NCBI GenBank assembly: GCA_947575605.1
Contig: CANPNZ010000011.1
Span: 1 to 52,465 of the forward strand
DNA length: 52,465 bases
Direction of reading: 5' to 3'
Source: an uncultured Clostridium sp.
GTDB taxonomy: Bacteria; Bacillota; Clostridia; TANB77; CAG-508
Shown: piece by piece, positions 9,287 to 17,992 of the stretch
Layout: each line of letters opens with the position of its first letter
How positions within the stretch are numbered: position 1 is the stretch's first letter
Made by a program: the position numbers and the translations under genes
The notes under the pieces: model-generated
Database searches by the model: none
Told to the model about the DNA's origin: nothing
The model's input: the letters and a program-made list of their open reading frames with translations, nothing else

Positions 9287-9308
9287 GCCTCCTAAGGGAG
9301 GCTTTATT
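9287..9308 (+). terminator. Terminator of the small membrane-protein gene
   Basis: GCCTCC-TAAG-GGAGGC followed by TTTATTTTT is a compact intrinsic terminator on the plus strand. It overlaps the last codon and stop of mcsB, which reads the other way. Confidence 0.75.
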
Positions 9309-10317
9309 TTTCATTCAAAATCTGTTTGATAACCTCTGCTCGTTTAATATCTCTTTCCAACGCCTCATACTGTTCACCCAAAATTTTTTGTAAATTAGCT
9401 GGTTTCGTATAAAGATATAATTTTTGTACTTTCAAATCTGATAACTCTTTTAAAATTCCCAAATCTGTTCCCAACTTAATATTAGATAGCAGTCTTCTTA
9501 CTTCTTCAGAGGAAATTTTTTTACAGTACTTTAAAATTCCATAACTTCTATAAATTAAATCTTCTAAAGCAATATCATCTTTCGCTAAAATTTTTCTAGC
9601 TTGTCTTTCTTGTTTCAAAATTTTCTCAACAATTACCGTTAAATTCTGTATAATCTCTTTTTCTGTAATTCCCAATGTCTGCTTATTAGAAATTTGATAC
9701 ATATCTCCTGTACTTTCTGTATTTTCTCCATAAACTCCTCTGATATTAATCCCAAAGCTATTAATCGCTTCTAGCACCTTTTTTGTATTCTTCGTTTTAG
9801 AAAGTGCTGGTAAATGTACCATAACCGAAGCTCTTAATCCGGTTCCTACCTTGTTTGGACATGCTGTTAAATAACCATACTTTTTATGAATGGCATACCC
9901 CAATATTTCTTCTATTTTCTGATCCATTTCAATGGCTAAATTTAAAGCATTTTCTAAATCTAATCCACAACTAAACACCTGTATTTCTAAATGGTCCTCA
10001 TTTCCTATCATAACGCATATATTTTCTTCATCATTGATTAAAATACTACCTATATCATTCTTATCTAATACAAATTCTGGACTAATTAGATTTTTTTCTA
10101 CTAGACTCATTTTGGTAATGTCATCCATATCTTTCAATTTAAAAAATCTTAGACCATAGCCAACAGCATATAAGCTTTCTTTTATTTTATTTTCTAAAGC
10201 TTCTATCTCTTCTTTGTTCGTTAGATTGAATTTAAAATTAGGCAAATTTCTAGCTAGTCTTATTCTTGTACTTTTTGCTACATCTGAATTTTCATTGCTT
10301 TGCAAATACCAATTCAT
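9304..10317 (-). CDS. mcsB: Protein-arginine kinase McsB
   Basis: McsB phosphorylates arginines on misfolded proteins and marks them for ClpCP. The 337-residue protein has the phosphagen-kinase catalytic fold: STRIRLARNLPNFKF near the N-terminus (about 16-30), the NKVGTGLRASVMVHLPAL nucleotide-binding segment (about 156-173) and the GENTESTGDMYQISN loop (about 197-211). It lies 40 bp downstream of mcsA, its activator, on the same strand. The final codons overlap the terminator of the opposing small gene. The start has GGAGG nearby. Confidence 0.93.
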   Translation of the reverse strand: MNWYLQSNENSDVAKSTRIRLARNLPNFKFNLTNKEEIEALENKIKESLYAVGYGLRFFKLKDMDDITKMSLVEKNLISPEFVLDKNDIGSILINDEENICVMIGNEDHLEIQVFSCGLDLENALNLAIEMDQKIEEILGYAIHKKYGYLTACPNKVGTGLRASVMVHLPALSKTKNTKKVLEAINSFGINIRGVYGENTESTGDMYQISNKQTLGITEKEIIQNLTVIVEKILKQERQARKILAKDDIALEDLIYRSYGILKYCKKISSEEVRRLLSNIKLGTDLGILKELSDLKVQKLYLYTKPANLQKILGEQYEALERDIKRAEVIKQILNEK

Positions 10318-10357
10318 TCTTATTCCTCCTTCTTATTTAAAATTTAAGACATCTGGT

Positions 10358-10924
10358 TTATTCCTTCTCTTTTTCAATTTTTTTGATTTCATCTCTTATT
10401 TTTGCCGCTTCTTCATATCTTTCTTCTTTAATCGCTTGTTTTAATTCTCTTTGTAATTGTTCCAATTGATTATTTTTTGGTAATTGATTTATTTTTTCTT
10501 CTTTTGTGGATTCATTTTGCATTTTTTGTTCTATCTTGTTATCAATTATTTTTCCCATTCTACCTACATGTTGATTGGCTCCTTGTATTCTTCTAATAAT
10601 AGGATCTAATCTTTCTTGGAATACCTCATAACAATTTCCACATCCTAATTTTCCGTGATTTGCTATATCTTCAAAAGTATAGCCACACTGATTGCATTCT
10701 AAAGTTTTAATTTCATTCCATAATGGCATAAATTGCGGGGTTGCAAAATCCTCCATAAATTCTCCGAAAAAACTTGAAAAATCAATTGGCATACTAAAAT
10801 CCTGATTGGTTATTCCTAGCTTTTTACTACATTCTTCACATAAATTTAACTCTTTTGCTATTCCATTTATATTTTCTGAATATCTTACATTAGCTTCTCT
10901 TTTTCCACAATTATCACATAACAT
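10358..10924 (-). CDS. mcsA: McsB activator McsA
   Basis: This 188-residue protein carries two zinc-binding clusters, MLCDNCGKREA...LCEECSKKLG (about 1-37) and CNQCGYTFEDIANHGKLGCGNCYEVF (about 77-102, four cysteines), and ends in a UVR domain (LKQAIKEERYEEAAKIRDEI, about 161-180). McsA binds and activates McsB and modulates CtsR. AGGGAGGT precedes the ATG. It sits between ctsR and mcsB in the usual order. Confidence 0.93.
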   Translation of the reverse strand: MLCDNCGKREANVRYSENINGIAKELNLCEECSKKLGITNQDFSMPIDFSSFFGEFMEDFATPQFMPLWNEIKTLECNQCGYTFEDIANHGKLGCGNCYEVFQERLDPIIRRIQGANQHVGRMGKIIDNKIEQKMQNESTKEEKINQLPKNNQLEQLQRELKQAIKEERYEEAAKIRDEIKKIEKEKE

Positions 10925-10998
10925 TTTTAAATTACCTCCCTTTTATGATTTTGTAAACTCACTTAACGCTCGTACAGCTAACGGCATTCCCAAAATCA

Positions 10999-11442
10999 TC
11001 ATTCCAAATTTAATAACATATTTTTAAATATCCTAGCTCTTACTTTGTCTTTTTCTTGTTGATTTAATTGTAAAACATTATCACTGGTCGCCACTTTTAA
11101 TAATTTGGCTTCTTTCGCTTCAATGATTTCATATGTTAGAAAGTCACTAATTAGTATATCTACTTCATTTGATGTTATCTCACTTCCTATATTATTTATG
11201 ATATGCATGATGTAGTCAGATTTTGTGTTATTTACTTTTTTTATCGTAATATGACCTCCTCCGCCTCTTCTACTTTCTACATAGTAACCTTGTGATGGTT
11301 TAAATCTAGTTGCTATGACATAGTTAATTTGCGATGGTACACAGTTAAATTGCTCCGCTAGTTCATTTCTTTGTATTTCTATACTATTTTCTTCCTCAAA
11401 TAACTCTTTGATGAATTCTTCTATCATATCTGACATTCTCAC
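10999..11442 (-). CDS. ctsR: Heat-shock repressor CtsR
   Basis: CtsR represses the clp/mcs regulon through direct repeats in promoters and is inactivated on heat. The protein shows the CtsR DNA-binding region FNCVPSQINYVIATRF (about 31-46) and the glycine-rich ESRRGGGGHITI wing (about 55-66). I prefer the GTG start at 11442 (VRMSDMIEEF), which lies 9 bases from AGGAG; the upstream in-frame ATG (11451) abuts that site too closely. Two CtsR boxes lie upstream, so the gene is autoregulated. Confidence 0.92.
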   Translation of the reverse strand: MRMSDMIEEFIKELFEEENSIEIQRNELAEQFNCVPSQINYVIATRFKPSQGYYVESRRGGGGHITIKKVNNTKSDYIMHIINNIGSEITSNEVDILISDFLTYEIIEAKEAKLLKVATSDNVLQLNQQEKDKVRARIFKNMLLNLE

Positions 11443-11519
11443 TTTTCTCATCTCCTATCTTTATTACTAATTATAGCTTCCTACTTTTTGTACGCTTTTC
11501 CTTGAATATTATTTTTGCC

Positions 11520-11599
11520 TTTGACTTTCTTTGACCTACAATATAATTATACTCATTCTGCTTATTTTTTCAAGACTATTTTTTGACTTTCTCTGACCT
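11520..11599 (-). promoter_or_regulatory. ctsR promoter with two CtsR operators
   Basis: On the minus strand, TTGAAA (11568-11573) and TATAAT (11546-11551) have 16-base spacing. The direct-repeat box AGGTCAAAGAAAGTCAAA (11520-11537) matches the CtsR consensus and lies just downstream of the -10. A second box, AGGTCAGAGAAAGTCAAA (11582-11599), lies upstream of the -35. The promoter is thus flanked by operators. Confidence 0.85.
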
Positions 11600-11663
11600 T
11601 TTTCTACTTTTTGATTTTATTTGTATTACTTTTTCTCACTTTTTCTCTTTTTTTCACTTTTTA

Positions 11664-11846
11664 TTAATCCTTCTCATGTTTTTTCTCTTTTGTTATATCT
11701 TGTAATTCTTCTACCTTTTCTTTTTGCTCTGGTAAAGATACCCATGCAAAATAAGAAGATATAAATTCTCCATATTTAGTAGCATCTTCCCCTACTTCTG
11801 CCACTCCATATTCTACTTGCTTTTCTTTTTTATTTTTTTCTTTCAT
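11664..11846 (-). CDS. Possible 60-residue hypothetical protein
   Basis: A charged 60-residue reading frame (MKEKNKKEKQVEYGVAEVGE...) starts immediately after the terminator hairpin of the Rpn-family gene and has no convincing ribosome binding site. The central stretch YGEFISSYFAWVSLPEQ looks protein-like rather than random. It may be expressed by read-through from the nuclease gene, or be a remnant. I recognise no family. Confidence 0.35.
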   Translation of the reverse strand: MKEKNKKEKQVEYGVAEVGEDATKYGEFISSYFAWVSLPEQKEKVEELQDITKEKKHEKD

Positions 11847-11892
11847 AAAAAATGCACACTCTCTTTCTTTTTATTGTTATGTGCATTTTTTT
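11847..11892 (-). terminator. Terminator of the Rpn-family gene
   Basis: AAAAAAATGCACA (minus strand, 11892-11880) pairs with TGTGCATTTTTT (11858-11847) across a loop of about 21 nt, ending in a T run. It is an intrinsic terminator on the minus strand. Confidence 0.65.
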
Positions 11893-11897
11893 CAATT

Positions 11898-12911
11898 TTA
11901 TTCATGGATTGTATTCTTAATTTCTTCTAATTCTTTTTGCGTAATTTCGGTTATTAATTTAATGCTATTTTCATCCATTTTATTTTTTATCATCTTCACT
12001 ATAATAGCTTTTTTGCCTTTTTGTATTCCTTTCTCTATCCCTTCTTTTATCCCTTCTTTTCTTCCCATTTTTATTAATCTTTCATTCTCTTTTCTAATTA
12101 CTTCTAAAACCATATCTTTATCCTCCTTTTCCAATTTTTTTAATAAAACTTCTCTATCTTGTGGTTTTAATTTTTCTTCTAAGATAAATGTAATAATTCT
12201 TTTTAAAATAATACGGTTTTCTTCTTTATCCTCTTTTTCTATTGTATTGCTTAACATATTGAATATATCTTCTTCTGTTTTTAATTTTTCTAACAATAAC
12301 ATTTTATATAAAAAAAGTTTATCTTTTTCTAATTCCTCATTGGTATAATTATTAGCATCCACTATATAATATTCTCCCAATTTAATACTATCTGCTCCTT
12401 TTAAGATTTCTTGACATTCTTTTATATAATTTTCTACATCCCATTTTCCACTTCCTGTGTAAATAACAATTGGTATCACTGTTGGTAATTTGTGATCTTT
12501 TTTCGTCATCCTTTTATCCTTTACTGCCTCTTTTATAATTTCTACTTCGTATTCTAAAATTCTCTTTGGCATATTGTAATCAATTTTTCTTTGATGCTCT
12601 ATTAAAAAGAAGATCTCTTTATTTTTTATCTTATAAACAACATCTGATTCACTTTTTTGAAACCTATAATTAATATATTCTGTATTATATTTTTCAATTT
12701 CGTCTACCTTTAATTTAGGTTGCAGAGGTAACAGTCTATTTAGTAATTCGACTACTTGATTTTTTTCATCCAAAACAATTTTAAATATTTTATCATGTGG
12801 CTGATGTACTTTATATAATACTTCAGGTTCTCTTAATTCAAATATTCCTTCTATTTCTTTTTTCCTTATCCTTTTATATTTCAAGTAATCTTGATAATTA
12901 AATTCTTTCAT
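11898..12911 (-). CDS. Rpn-family PD-(D/E)XK nuclease/putative transposase-like protein
   Basis: This 337-residue protein matches the Rpn/YhgA-like family (recombination-promoting nuclease): an N-terminal region with PHDKIFKIVL (about 38-47), a nuclease core with SDVVYKIKNKEIFFLIEHQ (about 88-106) giving the D...E-x-Q pattern, TVIPIVIYTGSGKW (about 143-156), and a helical C-terminus with the typical repeated GRKEGIKEGIEKGIQKGKK (about 288-306). Related proteins nick DNA and promote recombination and are usually present as variable paralogues. The ATG at 12911 has a weak GAAAG site. It stands alone with its own terminator. Confidence 0.8.
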   Translation of the reverse strand: MKEFNYQDYLKYKRIRKKEIEGIFELREPEVLYKVHQPHDKIFKIVLDEKNQVVELLNRLLPLQPKLKVDEIEKYNTEYINYRFQKSESDVVYKIKNKEIFFLIEHQRKIDYNMPKRILEYEVEIIKEAVKDKRMTKKDHKLPTVIPIVIYTGSGKWDVENYIKECQEILKGADSIKLGEYYIVDANNYTNEELEKDKLFLYKMLLLEKLKTEEDIFNMLSNTIEKEDKEENRIILKRIITFILEEKLKPQDREVLLKKLEKEDKDMVLEVIRKENERLIKMGRKEGIKEGIEKGIQKGKKAIIVKMIKNKMDENSIKLITEITQKELEEIKNTIHE

Positions 12912-13367
12912 ATATTTCTCTCTTTCATTATAATTTCTTTTTATTTATATGTCAATATTTATTTTTAAGTAAATCTATCTATATTCTTTTATTTTTAGAT
13001 TTTCCTCCTTATTTTCTTTCTTTTTCTTTTCGTTTGGAATTTTAAGATTAAATTTGATGATAATCAAATTATGAAACTAAATTTTTCTCGAATAAATTAT
13101 GTTATAATAATAAGATAATTTATTACAAAAGTCAATAGTTTTCGGAATTCAAGTTTCGACTTATTATAGAATCTTGTTAAATTCACAGCTAGATTTACTT
13201 TTATCTACAAAATTTATTATATTTTTATAAAATAACAATTCGGGAGGACCAACAAATGATAGACTGTAAATCATAACAGAATTTCCCAAATTTAACATAA
13301 AACTATTTCTTTTTTCATAAATATATGGTATAATAGTACCAGTTAAATAGCAAAGGAGGAATCTTTC
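12912..13367. other. 456-bp non-coding region with two repeat remnants
   Basis: I find no gene here. 13148-13165 (ttcaagtttcgactta) matches the terminal inverted repeat of the larger element at 39987 and 43662. 13174-13240 resembles the 83-bp element at 3177-3259. Near the right end, TATAAT (13329-13334) and AAAGGAGGA (13352-13360) belong to the NfeD gene; the -35 is weak. Confidence 0.5.
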
Positions 13368-13799
13368 ATGTGGCAAATATGGTTAATTATCGCTGGAATA
13401 TGTTTAATTATTGAAATTATGACAGTAGGATTTCTAATTTTTTGGTTTTCAGTAGGTGCTTTACTTACCATGATTGTCAGCTTTTTTACTGATAATTTAA
13501 TCATTCAAACTTCCGTATTTGTTTTATCTTCCACTATTTTAATTTTTGCAACCAAACCTTTTGTGCAAAAATTTGTCAACAAAAAAGAAGGCATAAAAAC
13601 AAATGTATACTCAACAGTTGGTAAAACTGGTATTGTAACAAAAGACATTAATTCCATTGAATCTTGTGGGCAAATAAAAGTAGAAGGTGAAGTTTGGTCT
13701 GCTATGGGATTTAATGACATGAATATTCCACAAGGTACAGAAGTAGAAATAAAAGAAATAAAAGGTGTGAAAGCAATTGTGACACCGATTGAAAAATAA
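13368..13799 (+). CDS. NfeD-family membrane protein
   Basis: This 143-residue short-form NfeD protein has two or three transmembrane segments (about 4-22, 26-42 and 48-66) followed by a soluble beta-barrel (OB-like) domain: VGKTGIVTKDI...GQIKVEGEVWSAMG...IPQGTEVEIKEIKGVKAIVTPI. NfeD proteins partner SPFH/flotillin proteins in membrane microdomains, and the next gene is exactly such a protein. AAAGGAGGA precedes the ATG and a TATAAT box lies at 13329-13334. A hairpin (ACAAAATTAC-ATG-GTAATTTTGT) lies in the 89-bp gap before the SPFH gene and may modulate the ratio of the two products. Confidence 0.88.
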   Translation: MWQIWLIIAGICLIIEIMTVGFLIFWFSVGALLTMIVSFFTDNLIIQTSVFVLSSTILIFATKPFVQKFVNKKEGIKTNVYSTVGKTGIVTKDINSIESCGQIKVEGEVWSAMGFNDMNIPQGTEVEIKEIKGVKAIVTPIEK

Positions 13800-13888
13800 A
13801 TTAACTGTTAGAGCTTTGCTCATTACAGATAATTGCTACAAAATTACATGGTAATTTTGTAATTCTATAAAATAAGGAGGAAAAAATT

Positions 13889-14812
13889 ATGGCATTTTTA
13901 TTAGTTTTACTTGTTATTATTTTAATTATAGCAGCTATGTCTATTAAAATTGTTAAACAATCTGAGGTATACATCATTGAAAGATTAGGAAAATTCTATA
14001 AGGTGGCTGATGCTGGTCTTACTATCATTATTCCATTTTTTGACCATGTAAGAAGTGTTGTTAGCTTAAAACAACAAACTATGGATGTTCCACCTCAAGG
14101 CGTTATTACAAAAGATAATGTTACGATTACAATTGATACCGTTGTTTTCTATCAAATAACCGATCCTGCTAAGGCAGTATATGAAATTCAAAGTTTAAAG
14201 AAAGGAATTGAATATTTAGCCATTACCACCATTCGTGATATTATTGGTAAAATGGATTTAGACGAAACCTTTAGTTCAAGAGATGGTATTAATAACCAAT
14301 TAAGAGTAGTTTTAGATGAAGCAACTGATAAATGGGGATGTAAAATTGATCGCGTTGAGATTAAAGATATTACACCTCCTGCTGATATTAGAGATGCGAT
14401 GGAAAAAGAAATGAATGCTGAAAGAAATAAAAGAGCTTTAATTTTAGAGTCTGAAGCACAAAGGCAATCTGCTATTACCATTGCGGAAGGTAAAAAGCAA
14501 GCAGCTATTTTAGAAGCAGAAGCAGATAAAGAAGCTAGAATCAGAAGGGCTACTGGTGAAGCACAAGCTATTAAAGAAGTGGCTGATGCTAAGGCAAAAG
14601 AAATTCAAATGATTTATGATGCTATGAAAAAAGCAGATCCAAATGATAAATTGGTTCAATTAAAATCTTTAGAAGCTTTAGAAGAAGTTGCCAAAGGTGA
14701 TGCCAATAAGATTTTTATCCCTTTTGAAGCAACCAGTGCTTTAAGTTCATTAGGTGCTATGAAGGAAATAGTAACCGATAAGAAATCTACTAAAAAAGCA
14801 GATAAAGAATAA
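13889..14812 (+). CDS. SPFH/Band 7 (stomatin-like, paraslipin) protein
   Basis: This 307-residue protein has an N-terminal membrane anchor (about 2-22) and a complete SPFH domain with the paraslipin signatures SEVYIIERLGKFYK (about 28-41), SLKQQTMDVPPQGVITKDNV (about 65-84) and IRDIIGKMDLDETFSSRD (about 114-131), then a long alanine/glutamate coiled coil that drives oligomerisation. Such proteins form ring-like scaffolds in the membrane and usually pair with NfeD, as here. AAGGAGGAA precedes the ATG. The gene ends at a bidirectional terminator shared with alr. Confidence 0.9.
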   Translation: MAFLLVLLVIILIIAAMSIKIVKQSEVYIIERLGKFYKVADAGLTIIIPFFDHVRSVVSLKQQTMDVPPQGVITKDNVTITIDTVVFYQITDPAKAVYEIQSLKKGIEYLAITTIRDIIGKMDLDETFSSRDGINNQLRVVLDEATDKWGCKIDRVEIKDITPPADIRDAMEKEMNAERNKRALILESEAQRQSAITIAEGKKQAAILEAEADKEARIRRATGEAQAIKEVADAKAKEIQMIYDAMKKADPNDKLVQLKSLEALEEVAKGDANKIFIPFEATSALSSLGAMKEIVTDKKSTKKADKE

Positions 14813-14823
14813 AAATACCTATA

Positions 14824-14857
14824 AAAAGGGATTTGGAGATTATTCCAAATCCTTTTT
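14824..14857. terminator. Bidirectional terminator between the SPFH gene and alr
   Basis: GGATTTGGA (14829-14837) pairs with TCCAAATCC (14844-14852), flanked by an A run on the left and a T run on the right. The loop holds the alr stop codon. Confidence 0.85.
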
Positions 14858-15952
14858 TATAAATACTCTTGGAACTCTATTAGATATGGTACTAATAATT
14901 TCATAATTAATTGTATCACATCTATTGGCAACTTCCTCTAACGTTATCTTTTCATTGTCCCAAATCCATACATCGTCTCCTACTTGTACCTTTTTTAATT
15001 CTGTTACATCTACCATGAAACTATCCATGCATACTTTACCAACAATCGGTACTATTTGATTATGAATTACTACATAGCCATTATTAGATTGACATCTCCT
15101 AAAGCCATCAGCATAACCAATGGGAACAGTAGCTATTTTACTTTCTCTTTGTGTCGTATAAGTTTTACCATAACTAATACTTATCCCTTCTTTTACTGTT
15201 TTTAAAAAAGTTATTTTTGATTTTAATTTTGCTACTGGTTTTAATTCTATTTTTTCTTGAACCCCTGTTGCTGATTCATAACCATACATAATCATACCAG
15301 GTCTTACTAAGTTATAATGTGCTTCTGGAAAATGTATCATTCCATTCGAAGCATTGGCATGAATATATTTAATGCCTTCCACTTGTGCTGTTATCCTTTC
15401 TACCGCTTTGTTAAAAGTCCTTAATTGTTCTTTTGTGTATAATGGATCTATATCAGGTGATGATAAATGTGTATAAATACCTTCTATTTTTATCTGGTTA
15501 CTCTGATTTATCTGGTTCATAAAACTTGGTATTTGTTCTAAAGTAATGCCTGTTCTTCCCATTCCTGTTTCTATTTCTATATGAACTCTTATTTCTTTGT
15601 GCTGTTTTTGTATTTCTTGTAAAAATTCTATGGAAGATAATCCTATTATCAAATTATTTTCTGATATCTTACTAATTTCACTTGCTGCTGGTTGATTTAA
15701 TATGAAAATTTCTTTTTGATAACCAAGATTTCTCATTTTCACACCTTCATCTACTGTTGCTAAACCTATTATTTGAAATTCCTTCACAATATCTAATCTT
15801 GTATTTAAGTAGGTTCCATAAGCATTTGCTTTCATGATTGGCATAATAATAGTATTGGAATTTAACTTATTTTTGATTTGTTCTATATTGTGTTTAAAAT
15901 TATCAATATTAATTTCCATTATGGTTGGTCTTGTAATTTCTTCTTGATTCAT
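14840..15952 (-). CDS. alr: Alanine racemase
   Basis: This enzyme converts L- to D-alanine with PLP for peptidoglycan. The 370-residue protein has the normal length. MPIMKANAYG (about 37-46) contains the PLP lysine, IEIETGMGRTGI (about 125-136) and ATVPIGYADGFRR (about 265-277) are typical, and KVCMDSFMVDVT (about 295-306) belongs to the C-terminal beta domain. The family usually reads KADAYGHG, so the shortened MKANAYGTY is a mild divergence. It heads a short minus-strand series, with a histidine phosphatase gene 26 bp upstream. Confidence 0.92.
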   Translation of the reverse strand: MNQEEITRPTIMEINIDNFKHNIEQIKNKLNSNTIIMPIMKANAYGTYLNTRLDIVKEFQIIGLATVDEGVKMRNLGYQKEIFILNQPAASEISKISENNLIIGLSSIEFLQEIQKQHKEIRVHIEIETGMGRTGITLEQIPSFMNQINQSNQIKIEGIYTHLSSPDIDPLYTKEQLRTFNKAVERITAQVEGIKYIHANASNGMIHFPEAHYNLVRPGMIMYGYESATGVQEKIELKPVAKLKSKITFLKTVKEGISISYGKTYTTQRESKIATVPIGYADGFRRCQSNNGYVVIHNQIVPIVGKVCMDSFMVDVTELKKVQVGDDVWIWDNEKITLEEVANRCDTINYEIISTISNRVPRVFIKKDLE

Positions 15953-15978
15953 TTTTTTCTCCTTAATATTTGTTTCCT

Positions 15979-16506
15979 CTATAATTCGTATTCTTTTATC
16001 TCTGCATTTTTTAACCCTAACTTTAAAAGCTTTCCATCTTTAGGTATTCCATAAAAATAGGCATCAAATGCCCTAGAAATCCCCTTATGAGCTACCACTA
16101 ATACTTTGTCATAATCCTTACTTTTTAGTTCATTTAAAAAATCATCTACTCTTTCAAATAAGCTCTGAACGGTTTCTTCTGTTCCATAACTAGTACTGGT
16201 AGGATAAGTCCAATAAATTTCACGATTTGTACATTCTATTGACTTTCCTTCCAAATTTCCATGTTTTCTTTCCTCTAATCTGTTATCAGTTATTATTTCC
16301 TTATTTTTTGAATTTATAATATTAGCTGTATGTCTAGCTCTTAATAAGGGCGAACAATAAATTATATCAAAGTCCATATCTTTTATTTTTTCTTTTAATT
16401 CTTCTGCTTGTTGTATTCCCTTTTGATTGATATCTTCATTTCTAAAATTATATTTTCCCTCTATATTCGTATCTGTTTGACCATGTCTTACTAAATACAC
16501 TTTCAT
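15979..16506 (-). CDS. Histidine phosphatase (phosphoglycerate mutase-like) family protein
   Basis: This 175-residue protein begins with the RHG motif YLVRHGQTDTN (about 4-14). It also has DIIYCSPLLRARHTANII (about 52-69, second catalytic arginine), the acidic ERKHGNLEGK segment (about 83-92) and VVAHKGISR (about 141-149) with the second catalytic histidine. The substrate is not readable: cofactor-dependent mutases, cobalamin-pathway phosphatases and broad-specificity phosphatases share this fold, and the short length favours a phosphatase. The genome already has a cofactor-independent mutase (gpmI, 20747-22288). GGAGG precedes the ATG. Confidence 0.85.
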   Translation of the reverse strand: MKVYLVRHGQTDTNIEGKYNFRNEDINQKGIQQAEELKEKIKDMDFDIIYCSPLLRARHTANIINSKNKEIITDNRLEERKHGNLEGKSIECTNREIYWTYPTSTSYGTEETVQSLFERVDDFLNELKSKDYDKVLVVAHKGISRAFDAYFYGIPKDGKLLKLGLKNAEIKEYEL

Positions 16507-16520
16507 TTTAAATCCTCCTT

Positions 16521-16922
16521 TTATCCATTTTCAATTATTTCTACTAATATTCCATCTGGATCCTGAATAAAAAAGTATGGTTTTCCTAATCTTCCTACTT
16601 TTATATCAATGTTTTCATAGATGTTATTCTCTATCACAAAGCTTTTTGCTTTTTCTATTTCATCTACTCCAAAAGCAAAATGTTTGGTTCCGATTACTGG
16701 TAAATCAGTTGTTGTACTCTTTGCTGTTTCTGGTAATTTCTTATTTTCTTGATAACAAAATATTTCTAATACCGTATCTCCTAATTTCAACATACTTATT
16801 TGTATACTTTCATCTTCTGCCTTCCATGACTTATATTCTTTAAATCCAAACTTCTTGTAAAAGCTTACACTTCTTTCCATATTGGTTACACTAATGGCAA
16901 CATGATTAATTTGAAACATCAT
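16521..16922 (-). CDS. VOC-family (glyoxalase/bleomycin-resistance fold) protein
   Basis: This 133-residue protein has the paired beta-alpha-beta modules of the vicinal-oxygen-chelate fold: INHVAISVTNMERSVSFYKK (about 5-24) and KHFAFGVDEIEKAKSFV (about 80-96), ending in YFFIQDPDGILVEIIE (about 116-131). Metal ligands fit H8, E57-region and E128-region positions. Substrate unknown. AGGAGG lies before the ATG; the gene is close to its neighbours on both sides and likely co-transcribed. Confidence 0.8.
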   Translation of the reverse strand: MMFQINHVAISVTNMERSVSFYKKFGFKEYKSWKAEDESIQISMLKLGDTVLEIFCYQENKKLPETAKSTTTDLPVIGTKHFAFGVDEIEKAKSFVIENNIYENIDIKVGRLGKPYFFIQDPDGILVEIIENG

Positions 16923-16929
16923 TTTCCTC

Positions 16930-17787
16930 CTATATTTTGATTAATATAATACTAATGATAATTAAAATCGCTGCGATAATCTTTCTTAGTAAATTTTCCT
17001 TTTCCTTTAAGAATAAATATCCTACTACTACATTTAGTATAACCGTTAAAGCACATAGTGGCGCAACAATTGTTACATTTTGTAATTGATAGGCTCTTAG
17101 TTGTGAAATAATAGATGTTCCCCAACATAAAGCCGTAATCAATATTGCCTTTTTATTTCCATTTATGAATTCATTTCTTATTTCAGATGGCTTAATCTTT
17201 TCAAAAACCATAATTAATAAAGCTGGTATGATCAATGTACTTGCTACATAAATTGGCAAAGTAAAATTTTCTGATATATTTACATCTAAAAATAAAGCTA
17301 TTGAAAATGATAAATTAGCTAATACTCCTAAAATTATATACTTATTAAATTTAAACTTTCCTTTTTCATAAAAAATAAAAATATTGCTAACTATAATTAA
17401 TATCGCTCCTATAAACTTTGTTAAAATAAATTCTTCTCTAAAAAACATTAACCCAGCAAATATCATAAAAGTTGTAGATAATTGATGAATAATACTAAAT
17501 GTAGATGCTTCTATTCCACTTCTTACCGTTGTATTCATTCTATCTGAAATCGTATAAAATATAATAGCTATTCCAAGCATAATGTATACACTGATATTGG
17601 TTGAAAACTTGAATTCAAAAAATGGGCATAAAAGTAATGCTGTTAATCCTGCTGTTAATTGTAGTAATACTGTTAATGCTCCTGTTTTTTTCATAGTTTT
17701 AGTAGCTACTTTATAAAATTGTGTAAAGGCAGTAGCTAACACTAAATACAAAATTACATATAATAACCAATTATTTAATATTACCAT
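16930..17787 (-). CDS. EamA/DMT-type membrane transporter
   Basis: This 285-residue protein consists of about ten hydrophobic segments in two EamA-like repeats; the second half ends in NVTIVAPLCALTVILNVVVGYLFLKEKE (split across about 246-273), the typical last-helix pattern of drug/metabolite transporters. Transported substrate unknown. Only 7 bp separate it from the VOC-family gene, suggesting one transcript. The N-terminal half is somewhat divergent from the second. Confidence 0.75.
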   Translation of the reverse strand: MVILNNWLLYVILYLVLATAFTQFYKVATKTMKKTGALTVLLQLTAGLTALLLCPFFEFKFSTNISVYIMLGIAIIFYTISDRMNTTVRSGIEASTFSIIHQLSTTFMIFAGLMFFREEFILTKFIGAILIIVSNIFIFYEKGKFKFNKYIILGVLANLSFSIALFLDVNISENFTLPIYVASTLIIPALLIMVFEKIKPSEIRNEFINGNKKAILITALCWGTSIISQLRAYQLQNVTIVAPLCALTVILNVVVGYLFLKEKENLLRKIIAAILIIISIILIKI

Positions 17788-17892
17788 TATTATTTTCCTC
17801 TCTTTATACTTAATTCACTTTTTCCTATCATATCATAACTTTGTCGATATTACAATAAATAGACATAAAAGAATAGTAAACAAATACACACA

Positions 17893-17948
17893 AAAAAGAG
17901 CTTTTTGAACAATAAACAAAAGTATATCGTTCTTTTCAAGCTCTTTTA
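17893..17948 (-). terminator. Terminator downstream of the GGGtGRT gene
   Basis: On the minus strand AAAAGAGCTTGAAAAGAAC pairs with GTTCAAAAAGCTCTTTT (one bulge) and runs into T-rich sequence. It would end the NifU-like/GGGtGRT transcript. Confidence 0.7.
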
Positions 17949-17992
17949 AATTTATTATTTTCATTATAATTTTTACATTTTTAAAATTATGA

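Noticed and set aside
9024..9314. Minus-strand 96-codon frame between mcsB and clpC
   Set aside because: Antisense to the small membrane-protein gene, which has promoter, ribosome binding site and terminator; the minus frame has none.
13164..13376. 70-codon minus-strand frame in the 12.9-13.4 kb gap
   Set aside because: Covers the NfeD promoter and a repeat remnant; no ribosome binding site or family resemblance.
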